DNA of 7,283 nucleotides from Gemmatimonadaceae bacterium (GCA_014379705.1 JACMLI010000102.1:1-7283); one strand, 5' to 3'; counted from the first letter of the stretch, positions 1 to 6,181 are shown. The notes: generated from the letters alone by a model not told the origin. Numbers and translations are program-made.

Positions 1-110
1 CGGCGGGTCTCGATGCGCCCCGCCTGACGAGTGCAATCCCGTGGCACCTGCGCACCCTCCGTCGAACCTGCGAAGGCAGCGTGCCCAGTGGCGTTGCAAA
101 TACCCCCAAG

Positions 111-146
111 CAAGACGCGGGGCTCCGGCCTTTGCCGGAGCGACGC
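111..146 (-). repeat. REP-like palindromic element, copy 1
   Basis: A perfect 7-bp stem, CTCCGGC (123-129) and GCCGGAG (134-140), encloses a 4-base loop. Read on the minus strand, the 36 bases match the element at 6146-6181 at 28 positions. One of the differences is a T-A to A-T exchange on both arms that keeps the stem paired. This is the pattern of a dispersed REP-type palindrome rather than chance similarity. The element lies upstream of the HEAT-like gene and supports a start for that gene at 192, beyond the repeat. A role as a terminator for a gene to the left of the window is possible, but there is no T-run. Confidence 0.6.
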
Positions 147-191
147 AAGTGCGCGCATTGTCGGCTTCCCGCGCCCGCCCCTGACACCCCG

Positions 192-1178
192 ATGAGCATT
201 CCGAAGGAGTTTCTCGCCGACGCGAACGCGTTGCCCCCCGTGCTCCGCGCCCTGCTCGACGCAGAGCTCGCGGCAGGCAACGGAATCGTCGAGAACGGGC
301 AGGATTTTCCGGCGCCGCCCGGGGGCGCGTGGCTGCGGCTCGCGCGACGCGTCACCACGGTGCCTCGCGAGCCCACACCGACGTTGATGTTCTGGGAGAA
401 CGACCAGCCGTCGTACAGCGGCCAGTTCACGGATGCCGAAGGACGCTTCCAGATCCTCGAACCGCCGCGCGAGAACCGGCCCCCGGATCCGAACTACCTC
501 ACGGAGACGGACCCGAAGTACGTGGATCCCCCGGAGCTACGGCCCCCGGCACCGGAACCGACGGGCGCCGTCGAGCGCTTCAGGGCGAGCACCGACATCG
601 ACTATGAGAAGTGGCGCGAAGGCGAGGGGTTCGACATGACGGCCATACGGGGCGCGACGCCTGCCGAGCGGACGGCGATCGAGCGCATCGTCCTCGATGA
701 AGCGCCACGTGGATGGCGCGACATCGAGGCCCTCGCCGCGCTCGACACAGACCGCACGCGCAAGACGATCCGGCGCGCCCTCATCGAAGGGAATGACGAG
801 GTGCGCATGGCCGTGCTGCGCTTCGCACCGGAACTCCTCGAACCTGGAGAGCGCGAGGCCACCCTCATCGGCGTGCTGGGAGACGGGGAGTTCTACGGCG
901 GCCTGACGTCGTGCCTCGATGAGGTGGCCGAGTACCATCCACCTGCGATCGTGGATGCGCTGCTGCGCGGCGCGATCGCCCGCGAGGGTGGCGTCGCCAC
1001 GCACTTCGCCGCGATGCTCATGTACGTGCACGGCCACGCGGCCGAACCGTTCGACTGGGCGCACCGCCCGTTCTTCCTCCGCTTCAACACCACTGATCGG
1101 GGGGAACGCGAGCGTGCCTTCCGGGAACTGTGCGAGCGGTGCGGGATCGACCCTGCGCCGTGGCTGGCGGCCCGTTAG
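192..1178 (+). CDS. HEAT-like repeat protein of unknown function, 328 aa
   Basis: This is a cytosolic-looking protein with no signal peptide or membrane segment. Residues 1-92 form a first block (LPPVLRALLDAELAAGN at 14-30, YSGQFTD at 75-81, ILEPP at 88-92). A Pro-rich, low-complexity linker covers about 93-125. Residues 137-320 are helical and HEAT-like: DYEKW at 137-141, GWRDIEALAALDT at 174-186, paired helices with EVRMAVLRFAPELL at 203-216, and an aromatic segment EPFDWAHRPFFLRFN at 285-299. The block order resembles HEAT-repeat proteins I have seen annotated as hypothetical; no enzymatic motif is visible. The ATG at 192 is preferred over an in-frame GTG at 81, because the intervening 37 codons run through a REP-like palindrome and read as non-coding. 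No clear Shine-Dalgarno precedes 192. The TAG stop shares bases with the stop of the convergent gene at 1175-1540. Being a real gene is likely; its function is unknown. Confidence 0.75.
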   Translation: MSIPKEFLADANALPPVLRALLDAELAAGNGIVENGQDFPAPPGGAWLRLARRVTTVPREPTPTLMFWENDQPSYSGQFTDAEGRFQILEPPRENRPPDPNYLTETDPKYVDPPELRPPAPEPTGAVERFRASTDIDYEKWREGEGFDMTAIRGATPAERTAIERIVLDEAPRGWRDIEALAALDTDRTRKTIRRALIEGNDEVRMAVLRFAPELLEPGEREATLIGVLGDGEFYGGLTSCLDEVAEYHPPAIVDALLRGAIAREGGVATHFAAMLMYVHGHAAEPFDWAHRPFFLRFNTTDRGERERAFRELCERCGIDPAPWLAAR

Positions 1179-1540
1179 GCGGGATCGACGCCGAGAACGC
1201 CAACGAACCGTGCGCGACCTTCCGCGGCGGCCATCGCGTTCCGGTCGGCTTCCTCCGCGGTGTGCGGCGTCGGCACGTTGCTCGACGCCCACGCGACCCC
1301 GCGATCGAAGACCAGGCGGAGGCGGGCCGCGTCAGCGTCACCTGCCACGAGGTCCTCCAGGTGGCGCAGGTAGCATTGCTCGATCGCGATGCCTCCCTGG
1401 ATGTCGGAATCGAGCGCACGAATCACGCCCTCGCCCTCGTCGTAGCGGCCAGCCATGAAGCAGGCCAATGCCTCATCCCTCGCGACCGTCCATTGGTCAG
1501 CCCGTTGGGCTTCCAACCGTCGAAGCGTCTTCCGGCTCAC
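1175..1540 (-). CDS. small helical protein, translationally coupled, unknown function, 121 aa
   Basis: The GTG start at 1540 lies in the sequence GTGA and overlaps the TGA stop of the upstream gene by 4 bases. GAAGG about five bases upstream is a fair ribosome site. The frame runs open further upstream, but that part is antisense-like noise in the neighbouring gene, so the overlap start is preferred. The protein is mostly predicted helix, with a TPR-like pair at residues 16-41 (ARDEALACFMAGRYDEGEGV region: 20-39) and DIQGGIAIEQCYLRHLEDL at 46-64. A motif NVPTPHTAEEADR follows at 88-100. There is no signal peptide, membrane segment or catalytic motif. It is the last gene of the paa-headed operon, and the coupling suggests it is made in step with the exported protein before it. 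Its stop TAA shares bases with the stop of the convergent HEAT-like gene. I do not recognise the family; TPR-likeness is an inference from pattern. Confidence 0.7.
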   Translation of the reverse strand: MSRKTLRRLEAQRADQWTVARDEALACFMAGRYDEGEGVIRALDSDIQGGIAIEQCYLRHLEDLVAGDADAARLRLVFDRGVAWASSNVPTPHTAEEADRNAMAAAEGRARFVGVLGVDPA

Positions 1541-2532
1541 TTGACCTTCGCCGCGTAGTCGAACCAGTCCGCGATGTGGAAATCGACCTCGGCCATCACG
1601 TCGAGGCGGATCGTGCGAATGAGGAAGTAGTGCGGGCCCGGTTTCGCCTGGGTGTTGTCGAGCCAGGCACGGGTGCCGGGAGACGGGTAGTAGTCGTTGT
1701 TGGGCATGTGATCTTCCCACCCGCTGTCGGCGTGGGTCCGCCACCCCCACGACACCCACGCTGGCAGGGCGATCGCGTCGGGCTTGTCGGCAATCGACTT
1801 GTAGAGCGCGATGCGTCGCTCGGGCTCGGTGCGGAGTTCGACCATGATCCCGTCCTTCGTCGCCGGCTGCCCCGCCGCGAGGGGACCGTAGCCGCGAGCC
1901 GCGAGCCACGCGAGCGCCGCCTTTGCCTTCCGCTCGTTCTCTTCCGCCTCCTTCCGCGGTCGATCCGCGATCTCGCCATACCCCGGCTCGGCGGAGCGGA
2001 CGATCGAGGCCGCCATTTTCACGAGGGCGGCCCGGGCGTCGTCGAGCGTCCAGTCCTTCTGGTGCACCTGCCACAACGCGCTCACACGCCGCGAGGGATC
2101 GCGGTACTTCATGCGCCACGTCGGCTCGTTGAGCACGTTCACCGTGTAACGCCCCTGGATAATGTCCCACTGGGCGTCCTTCACGACCGGCTTCCAGTCA
2201 TCGGCCCCGCCATTCAGGTCGCGCTCGACGGCGTGCAGGGCCTCGTCATACGACGACGCCAGAGCCGACGCGGCATGCAGGTTGATGAACAGGCTGGCGC
2301 GATACGGTGTGTTCGAGCCGATGGCCCACGTGTGGAAGCGGTTGAGGCGCCAACTCACCCACGTCGATTGCTCGTGCACGGCGCCCCCGGGCGCGTCGAG
2401 GCGGGCCTTGCGCGGCACCGCGACCGTTGCGACGGTGCCCAGCGTGCGCGTCACGCTGCCAAACTGCGGAAAGAGTGGCACGGGAAAGGAGATAGCGAGG
2501 AGCGCGAGCGCGACGCAGGTCAGCCGACGCAT
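1537..2532 (-). CDS. exported Trp-rich protein of unknown function, 331 aa
   Basis: Residues 1-22 look like a Sec signal peptide: MRR, then a hydrophobic core (VALALLAISFPVPLF at 7-21). There is no usable lipobox, so a periplasmic or secreted soluble protein is likely. The mature part has no further membrane helix. It is rich in Trp and Tyr (STWVSWRLNRFHTWA at 56-70, PAWVSWGWRTH at 257-267, ADWFDY at 321-326), with a charged helical stretch at 191-212 (RPRKEAEENERKAKAALAWL at 191-210). No catalytic signature or Cys-based metal site is visible. The ATG at 2532 lies 9 bases after the paaD stop and has only a weak ribosome site. It overlaps the next gene by 4 bases, so it is probably part of the paa transcript. 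Its presence directly behind paaD is unusual, since known phenylacetate genes act in the cytoplasm. It could instead be a housekeeping envelope gene that shares the transcript by chance. I do not recognise the family. Confidence 0.75.
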   Translation of the reverse strand: MRRLTCVALALLAISFPVPLFPQFGSVTRTLGTVATVAVPRKARLDAPGGAVHEQSTWVSWRLNRFHTWAIGSNTPYRASLFINLHAASALASSYDEALHAVERDLNGGADDWKPVVKDAQWDIIQGRYTVNVLNEPTWRMKYRDPSRRVSALWQVHQKDWTLDDARAALVKMAASIVRSAEPGYGEIADRPRKEAEENERKAKAALAWLAARGYGPLAAGQPATKDGIMVELRTEPERRIALYKSIADKPDAIALPAWVSWGWRTHADSGWEDHMPNNDYYPSPGTRAWLDNTQAKPGPHYFLIRTIRLDVMAEVDFHIADWFDYAAKVK

Positions 2533-2541
2533 GGGAACCCG

Positions 2542-3048
2542 CTAGAGGTCCTTGAAGTGATCGAAGGGCTCCCGGCATTCGAGGCATGCGTGGATCGACT
2601 TGCACGCCGTGGATCCGAACTCGCTCTTGAGCACCGTCCGGTGCGATCCGCAGCGCGGGCATGCGATGATCCGCGCGCGTCGCAAGGGGACGAGGGTCGT
2701 GTCATCGTTCACGGAGACGAGGGGCGGGGCGATGCCGTACGCGCGCAGCTTCTCGCGCGCCTCGTCGGACATCCAGGCCGTGGTCCACGCCTCGCGAAAG
2801 ACGATGCGAACCTTCACGTCGTGCACCCCGTGCGTCGCGAGCGCAGCGATGATGTCCTCCTCCATCACCTGCAGGGCCGGGCACCCCGAATACGTCGGCG
2901 TGATCTCCACCGTCACCCGATCCTCGTCGAGCAGCACGTCGCGCACCACGCCAAGTTCGACGACGCTCAGGACCGGCACTTCCGGATCCTTCACGTCCTC
3001 GAGCCAGGCGAGCACCTGCTCGCGGGTGATCGACGCTGCGGCGCTCAC
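2542..3048 (-). CDS. paaD: phenylacetyl-CoA epoxidase assembly factor PaaD, 168 aa
   Basis: PaaD is required for an active phenylacetyl-CoA epoxidase and is thought to help metal or Fe-S assembly in the complex; it is not a catalytic subunit. Residues about 8-90 form a MIP18/DUF59-type domain: DPEVPVLSVVELGVV at 21-35 and TPTYSGCPA at 50-58, with the conserved Cys at 56. The C-terminal part holds a zinc-ribbon-like cluster with CPRC at 130-133, C149 and CLEC at 155-158, as in PaaD proteins. The length is typical of the family. The start is a GTG four bases after the paaC stop, with no strong ribosome site, so translation is probably coupled to paaC. An ATG at 3059 is out of frame and was not used. 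The assignment rests on both domains plus position after paaC. Confidence 0.93.
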   Translation of the reverse strand: MSAAASITREQVLAWLEDVKDPEVPVLSVVELGVVRDVLLDEDRVTVEITPTYSGCPALQVMEEDIIAALATHGVHDVKVRIVFREAWTTAWMSDEAREKLRAYGIAPPLVSVNDDTTLVPLRRARIIACPRCGSHRTVLKSEFGSTACKSIHACLECREPFDHFKDL

Positions 3049-3052
3049 GTGG

Positions 3053-3892
3053 CTACCATGTGGCGCCGGGGTGCGACCGCGGCAGGATCTGCATCTCGGC
3101 GAGCATGTGGCCGAGGTACTCGGAATGCCGACCGCGCCGGCCGCCGGTCACGACACGCTTCTCGTCAGGCACGACCAGCGTCGCGCGCGCCAGGGTCTCG
3201 CGCACGGTGACTTCCCAGGGGGTGCGCAGTGAGGCCACATCAGGGCCGATCCCCTGCTCCGCCATCGCCGAGTCAACCGCGTCGGTCGCGAAGAGTTCAC
3301 CCGCGAAGGCCCAGACATGGTCGAGGGCGTCCTGCGACCGTTGGTGACTCTCCTCCGTCCCATCGCCCAGGCGCTCGACCCACATGCTGCTGTGGCGCGC
3401 GTGATACGTCGCTTCTTTCAGCGCCTTCGCGGCCATGCCCGCGATGGCCGGATGGCTTCCCTGCGCGAGCCGTGCGAGCAGGAGCACATCGAACGCGTCG
3501 AACAGGTACTGTCGCACCATCGTGAACGCGAAGTCTCCCGCCGGGAGCTCCACGAGTTGCACGTTGCGGAACTGGAACTCGTCGCGCAGGAACGCCAGTG
3601 CATCTTCGTCGCGGCCCTTGCCCTCCACCTCGCCGGCGAGCGCCAGGAACGCCGACGCCTGGCCGACAAAGTCGAGGGCGAAGTTCGCGAGGGCGATGTC
3701 CTCCTCCAGGATCGGCGCGTGGCCACACCACTGCGAAAGGCGGTGGCCGAGCACGAGTCGATCGTCGCCCAGGCGACAGAGGTACTCGAAAAGCGGGTTG
3801 TCTGAGACGCCAGACGTCGGGCCCTGCGCCGCGCTCCCCGCGATGGCAGCGGCCGGAGGCGAGGACTCGGCGGAAACCTCTTCGTCGTCCAT
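3053..3892 (-). CDS. paaC: phenylacetyl-CoA epoxidase structural subunit PaaC, 279 aa
   Basis: PaaC is the structural partner of the catalytic subunit PaaA in the cytoplasmic complex that epoxidises the ring of phenylacetyl-CoA with O2. It has a ferritin-like fold but has lost a full diiron site. Family marks are LGDDRLVLGHRLSQWCGHAP at 41-60, a helix rich in conserved residues at 62-82 (LEEDIALANFALDFVGQA from 62), ATYHARHSSMW at 161-171, and a C-terminal signature with GRRGRHSEYLGHMLAEMQ at 251-268 and LPRSHPGA at 270-277. The start ATG overlaps the paaB stop by one base (TGATG), which fixes it; the frame is open upstream inside paaB but does not code there. Compared with the E. coli protein it carries about 30 extra N-terminal residues rich in Ala, Ser, Gly and Pro, which look disordered. 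The identification is firm. Confidence 0.95.
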   Translation of the reverse strand: MDDEEVSAESSPPAAAIAGSAAQGPTSGVSDNPLFEYLCRLGDDRLVLGHRLSQWCGHAPILEEDIALANFALDFVGQASAFLALAGEVEGKGRDEDALAFLRDEFQFRNVQLVELPAGDFAFTMVRQYLFDAFDVLLLARLAQGSHPAIAGMAAKALKEATYHARHSSMWVERLGDGTEESHQRSQDALDHVWAFAGELFATDAVDSAMAEQGIGPDVASLRTPWEVTVRETLARATLVVPDEKRVVTGGRRGRHSEYLGHMLAEMQILPRSHPGATW

Positions 3893-4179
3893 CAGTGGAG
3901 CTTTACGCCACGTGGCGATTTGTAGAACTGGGGATGCCGATAGGCTTTCGTGCTCCCGGGCTCGAAGAGCGGGCCAGCGTCGCCAGGGGAGGAGGCAGTG
4001 ATGGCATCGGTGGGCACGACCCACAGGCTCTGCACCTTACCGCGGCGCGCGTACACGTCGCGCGCGTTCTGTATTGCGTGCTCGGCGTCCACGGCGTGCA
4101 CGCTCCCGGCGTGCTCGTGCGGCGCCCCTTCACCCTCCTGGGTGAAGACCTCCCACAGTGGCCACTGCGTGTCGGACAT
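3892..4179 (-). CDS. paaB: phenylacetyl-CoA epoxidase subunit PaaB, 95 aa
   Basis: PaaB is a small subunit of the phenylacetyl-CoA 1,2-epoxidase that holds the PaaA-PaaC units together in the larger complex. The length is typical. Visible marks are WPLWEVFTQ at 6-14, HAGSVHAVDAEHAIQNARDV at 23-42, YARRGKVQSLWVVP at 43-56, and a C-terminal tail with KAYRHPQFYK at 78-87. The gene follows paaA after 45 bases and has no clear ribosome site; the spacer holds a tandem heptamer array that may shape the messenger there. It overlaps the start of paaC by one base, so translation of paaC is probably coupled to it. Identification rests on the sequence and on its place between paaA and paaC. Confidence 0.93.
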   Translation of the reverse strand: MSDTQWPLWEVFTQEGEGAPHEHAGSVHAVDAEHAIQNARDVYARRGKVQSLWVVPTDAITASSPGDAGPLFEPGSTKAYRHPQFYKSPRGVKLH

Positions 4180-4188
4180 TGGAGCCGT

Positions 4189-4216
4189 GATTCGGGATTC
4201 GGGATTGGTGATTCGT
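4189..4216. repeat. four tandem heptamers (GATTCGG-like) in the paaA-paaB spacer
   Basis: The units are GATTCGG (4189-4195), GATTCGG (4196-4202), GATTGGT (4203-4209) and GATTCGT (4210-4216). Two are identical and two differ at one or two positions. The array fills more than half of the 45-bp gap between the paaA stop and the paaB start and carries no gene. Short heptamer arrays of this kind expand and contract by slippage, so the spacer length probably varies between strains. An effect on paaB translation is possible but not shown. Confidence 0.75.
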
Positions 4217-4224
4217 GAAGCTGA

Positions 4225-5193
4225 TCAGGCAGCCGATTCACGGGCGCGCGCGGCTTGCTTCTCGGCGTGGGCCGCGGCGGCTTCGCGGACCCAGGTGCCG
4301 TCCACGTGCGCCTTGCGACGCGCGGCCATGCGTTCGCGGTTACATGGACCGTTGCCCGTGATCACCTGCTGGAACTCGGCCCAGTCGATCTCGCCGAAGT
4401 TCCAGTGGCGCGACTCGGCGTCGTACGCGAGTGTGGGATCAGGGAGCGTCACGCCGATCGCCATGGCCTGCGGAACCGTGAGGTCCACGAAGCGTTGGCG
4501 CAGCACGTCGTTGGTCTCGCGCTTGACGCGCCAGCGGAGCAGTTCCCCGGAGTTGGGCGAGTTCGTGTCGCTCGGCCCGAACATCATCAGGGAGGGCCAC
4601 CAGAAGCGGTTGACCGCGTCCTGCAGCATTTCGCGCTGCGCGGGGGTGCCCTTCGAGAGCACCGTACAGATCTCGTAGCCCTGGCGCTTGTGGAAGTTCT
4701 CTTCCTTGCAGATGCGGACCATGGCGCGGGCGTACGGCCCGTACGAGGTCTTCGCGAGCATCGTCTGGTTCACGATGGCAGCACCGTCGACGAACCACCC
4801 GATCACGCCGATGTCGGCCCAGGTGAGCGTCGGGTAGTTGAAGATGCTCGAATACTTCGCCTTGCCCGTGAGGAACTGCTCGACGAGCTCTTCGCGCGAA
4901 ATGTCGAGCGTCTCGGTGCCGCAGTAGATGTAGAGCCCGTGGCCGGCTTCGTCCTGCACCTTGGCAAGGAGGACCATCTTGCGCCGCAGGTTCGGCGCGC
5001 GCGTGATCCAGTTTCCTTCCGGCAGCATCCCGACGATCTCGGAATGGGCATGCTGGGACATCATCCGGATGAGCTGCTTGCGATAGCGCTCCGGCATCCA
5101 GTCCTTGGGTTCAATGGTCTCACCGCGTTCGAGCTTCGCCTCGAATTCGGCGAGCTTGACGGGATCCTCCACGGGCTGGGTCATGGCCGACAT
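4225..5193 (-). CDS. paaA: phenylacetyl-CoA 1,2-epoxidase catalytic subunit PaaA, 322 aa
   Basis: PaaA is the diiron oxygenase subunit that adds one oxygen atom across the aromatic ring of phenylacetyl-CoA, giving the 1,2-epoxide. It acts with PaaB and PaaC and takes electrons from the reductase PaaE. The expected metal ligands are all present: E52, the pair E82/H85 in DEAGHG, D136 in WFVDGAA, and the pair E165/H168 in EENFH. Other family stretches are RYRKQLIRMMSQHAHSE at 36-52, SYGPYARAMVRICKEE at 150-165, and RFWWPSLMMFGPSD at 196-209. The ATG at 5193 is chosen over an upstream in-frame GTG at 5262, because GGAG lies eight bases before it and conserved sequence begins soon after; a second ATG at 5184 is less well placed. 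The C-terminal 40 residues are Ala- and Arg-rich. It is first in the operon and lies behind an inverted repeat at 5219-5237. The identification is firm. Confidence 0.97.
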   Translation of the reverse strand: MSAMTQPVEDPVKLAEFEAKLERGETIEPKDWMPERYRKQLIRMMSQHAHSEIVGMLPEGNWITRAPNLRRKMVLLAKVQDEAGHGLYIYCGTETLDISREELVEQFLTGKAKYSSIFNYPTLTWADIGVIGWFVDGAAIVNQTMLAKTSYGPYARAMVRICKEENFHKRQGYEICTVLSKGTPAQREMLQDAVNRFWWPSLMMFGPSDTNSPNSGELLRWRVKRETNDVLRQRFVDLTVPQAMAIGVTLPDPTLAYDAESRHWNFGEIDWAEFQQVITGNGPCNRERMAARRKAHVDGTWVREAAAAHAEKQAARARESAA

Positions 5194-5218
5194 GGGATGT
5201 ACTCCGGTCTTGGGTAGC

Positions 5219-5237
5219 GGCGTCAACTCGTGACGCC
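5219..5237. promoter_or_regulatory. perfect inverted repeat in the paaA leader (candidate operator or leader hairpin)
   Basis: GGCGTCA (5219-5225) and TGACGCC (5231-5237) are exact reverse complements separated by ACTCG. The repeat lies 25 bases before the paaA ATG. A weak sigma70-like pair on the minus strand, TTGCCT (5282-5277) and GTTACT (5259-5254) with a 17-base spacer, would put transcription start near 5246 and the repeat just downstream of it. That is a position where a bound repressor could block the operon. As RNA it would instead form a 7-bp hairpin with a 5-base loop. Which role applies, and which regulator binds, cannot be told from sequence; no regulator gene is in the window. 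Confidence 0.5.
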
Positions 5238-5362
5238 ACAACAGCTTCCGAAAAGTAACCACTTGTCCGGTCCCAGAGGCAACTCCGCGTACGCGTCAGT
5301 GACTCCGTTGCCGGCGCACGCGCCCCGGGCTTGATTGGCTCACCCCTCCATCCTGCCCCACC

Positions 5363-6136
5363 ATGTCCGATTCCCTGCTCGATGCCGGCCACGTTTCGCT
5401 CGACGTCGCCGACGGCATCGGCACCATCACCTTTGGTCATCCGCGCGGTAACTCGCGTCCTGGCGTGCTGTTGCGTACCCTCGCCGCCACGATCGCGGAG
5501 GCGGGACAGCGCGAGGACGTCAGGGTGATCCTGCTCGAGAGCACCGGCACCGGCCCCTTCTGCGCCGGGGCATCGTTCGACGAACTTCAGGCGATTCGTA
5601 CCCCCGAAGAGGGGCATGTCTTCTTCTCGGGCTTTGCCGGCGTGATCCTCGCCATGAAGGCGTGTCCACGCTTCATCGTGACGCGGGTCCAGGGGAAGGC
5701 GGCGGGGGGCGCGGTGGGATTGATTGCGGCGTCGGACTATGCCATCGGTCATACGGGGGCGTCCGTGCGGCTGAGCGAACTGGCCATCGGCATCGGGCCG
5801 TTTGTCGTGGGGCCTCCGATCGAGCACAAGATCGGACGGGCGCACTGCACGGCTCTCTCGGTCGATCATGACTGGCGCGACGCGGCGTGGGCGCTCAACG
5901 TCGGACTCTATGCCCGACTGGCCAACACGCCCGACGAACTCGACACCGCAGTGCGCACGCTGGCCGGGCGACTCGCGAAGGCCCACCCCGCCGCGATGGC
6001 CGGACTCAAGCAGGTGTTCTGGGAAGGGACCGACCATTGGCCCGAGCTCCTGGCCGCGCGTGCCCGGATGAGTGGGACGCTCGTGCTCTCGGAGTTCACC
6101 CGCAGCGCCATCGCTGCATTCGGCAAGCGCGCCTGA
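5363..6136 (+). CDS. crotonase-fold enoyl-CoA hydratase/isomerase, 257 aa
   Basis: The protein belongs to the crotonase superfamily, which acts on acyl-CoA thioesters in the cytoplasm. The oxyanion-hole stretches are present: FCAGASFDEL at 66-75 and GKAAGGAVGL at 111-120. At the position of the first catalytic Glu of classical enoyl-CoA hydratase (consensus GGGxEL) there is Gly119; the second Glu is kept as E139 in RLSELAIGIGP (136-146). Retaining only the second acid is the pattern of delta3,delta2-enoyl-CoA isomerases, so double-bond isomerisation may be likelier than hydration. From memory, close relatives with LSELAIGIGPFVVGP and LVLSEFT sit in phenylacetate clusters of other phyla. The gene diverges from paaA, which suggests a role in the later, PaaF/PaaG-like ring-opening or beta-oxidation steps, but neither symbol is assigned. 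The ATG at 5363 has no Shine-Dalgarno before it (CCTGCCCCACC); the conserved N-terminus still supports this start. Confidence 0.88.
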   Translation: MSDSLLDAGHVSLDVADGIGTITFGHPRGNSRPGVLLRTLAATIAEAGQREDVRVILLESTGTGPFCAGASFDELQAIRTPEEGHVFFSGFAGVILAMKACPRFIVTRVQGKAAGGAVGLIAASDYAIGHTGASVRLSELAIGIGPFVVGPPIEHKIGRAHCTALSVDHDWRDAAWALNVGLYARLANTPDELDTAVRTLAGRLAKAHPAAMAGLKQVFWEGTDHWPELLAARARMSGTLVLSEFTRSAIAAFGKRA

Positions 6137-6145
6137 CTGCTCACC

Positions 6146-6181
6146 TCGTCGCACCGGCGAAGGCCGGTGCCTCGTGTCGTT
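6146..6181 (+). repeat. REP-like palindromic element, copy 2
   Basis: GCACCGGC (6151-6158) and GCCGGTGC (6163-6170) form a perfect 8-bp stem with a GAAG loop. The element matches the minus strand of 111-146 at 28 of 36 positions. Its centre reads as APAKAGA in one frame, reminiscent of a widespread dispersed repeat whose spurious translation contains PAKAG. It lies between two convergent genes, a usual place for REP elements, and could also end transcription from either side, although no T-run follows. Confidence 0.65.

Noticed and set aside
1..110. Possible 3' end of an upstream gene (plus frame ending in TGA at 25-27)
   Set aside because: Only eight codons are visible, too few to support a gene; no other structure was seen in this stretch.
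81..191. GTG start at 81 for the HEAT-like protein
   Set aside because: The added 37 codons pass through a REP-like palindrome and have no protein-like pattern; the ATG at 192 begins where plausible protein sequence begins.
1468..3210. A 580-codon open frame on the plus strand
   Set aside because: It lies opposite the exported-protein gene and paaD. Its protein is Arg/His/Pro-rich without family motifs, as expected for an antisense frame in GC-rich DNA, while the minus strand gives recognisable PaaD.
4187..4215. Two GTGATTCG words 21 bp apart, resembling the TGATTC half-site I recall for the E. coli repressor PaaX
   Set aside because: They are direct, not inverted, lie between paaA and paaB rather than at a promoter, and are explained by the heptamer repeat.
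4255..5217. A 320-codon open frame on the plus strand opposite paaA
   Set aside because: paaA on the minus strand has all expected metal ligands; this frame is its antisense shadow.
5286..5295. 10-bp palindrome CGCGTACGCG
   Set aside because: Short self-complementary GC-rich words are common by chance in this DNA and it has no spacing relation to either start.
5120..6154. A 344-codon open frame on the minus strand opposite the crotonase gene
   Set aside because: The plus strand encodes a clear crotonase; the minus-strand product is Arg/Gly/His-rich without motifs and would overlap the paaA start.
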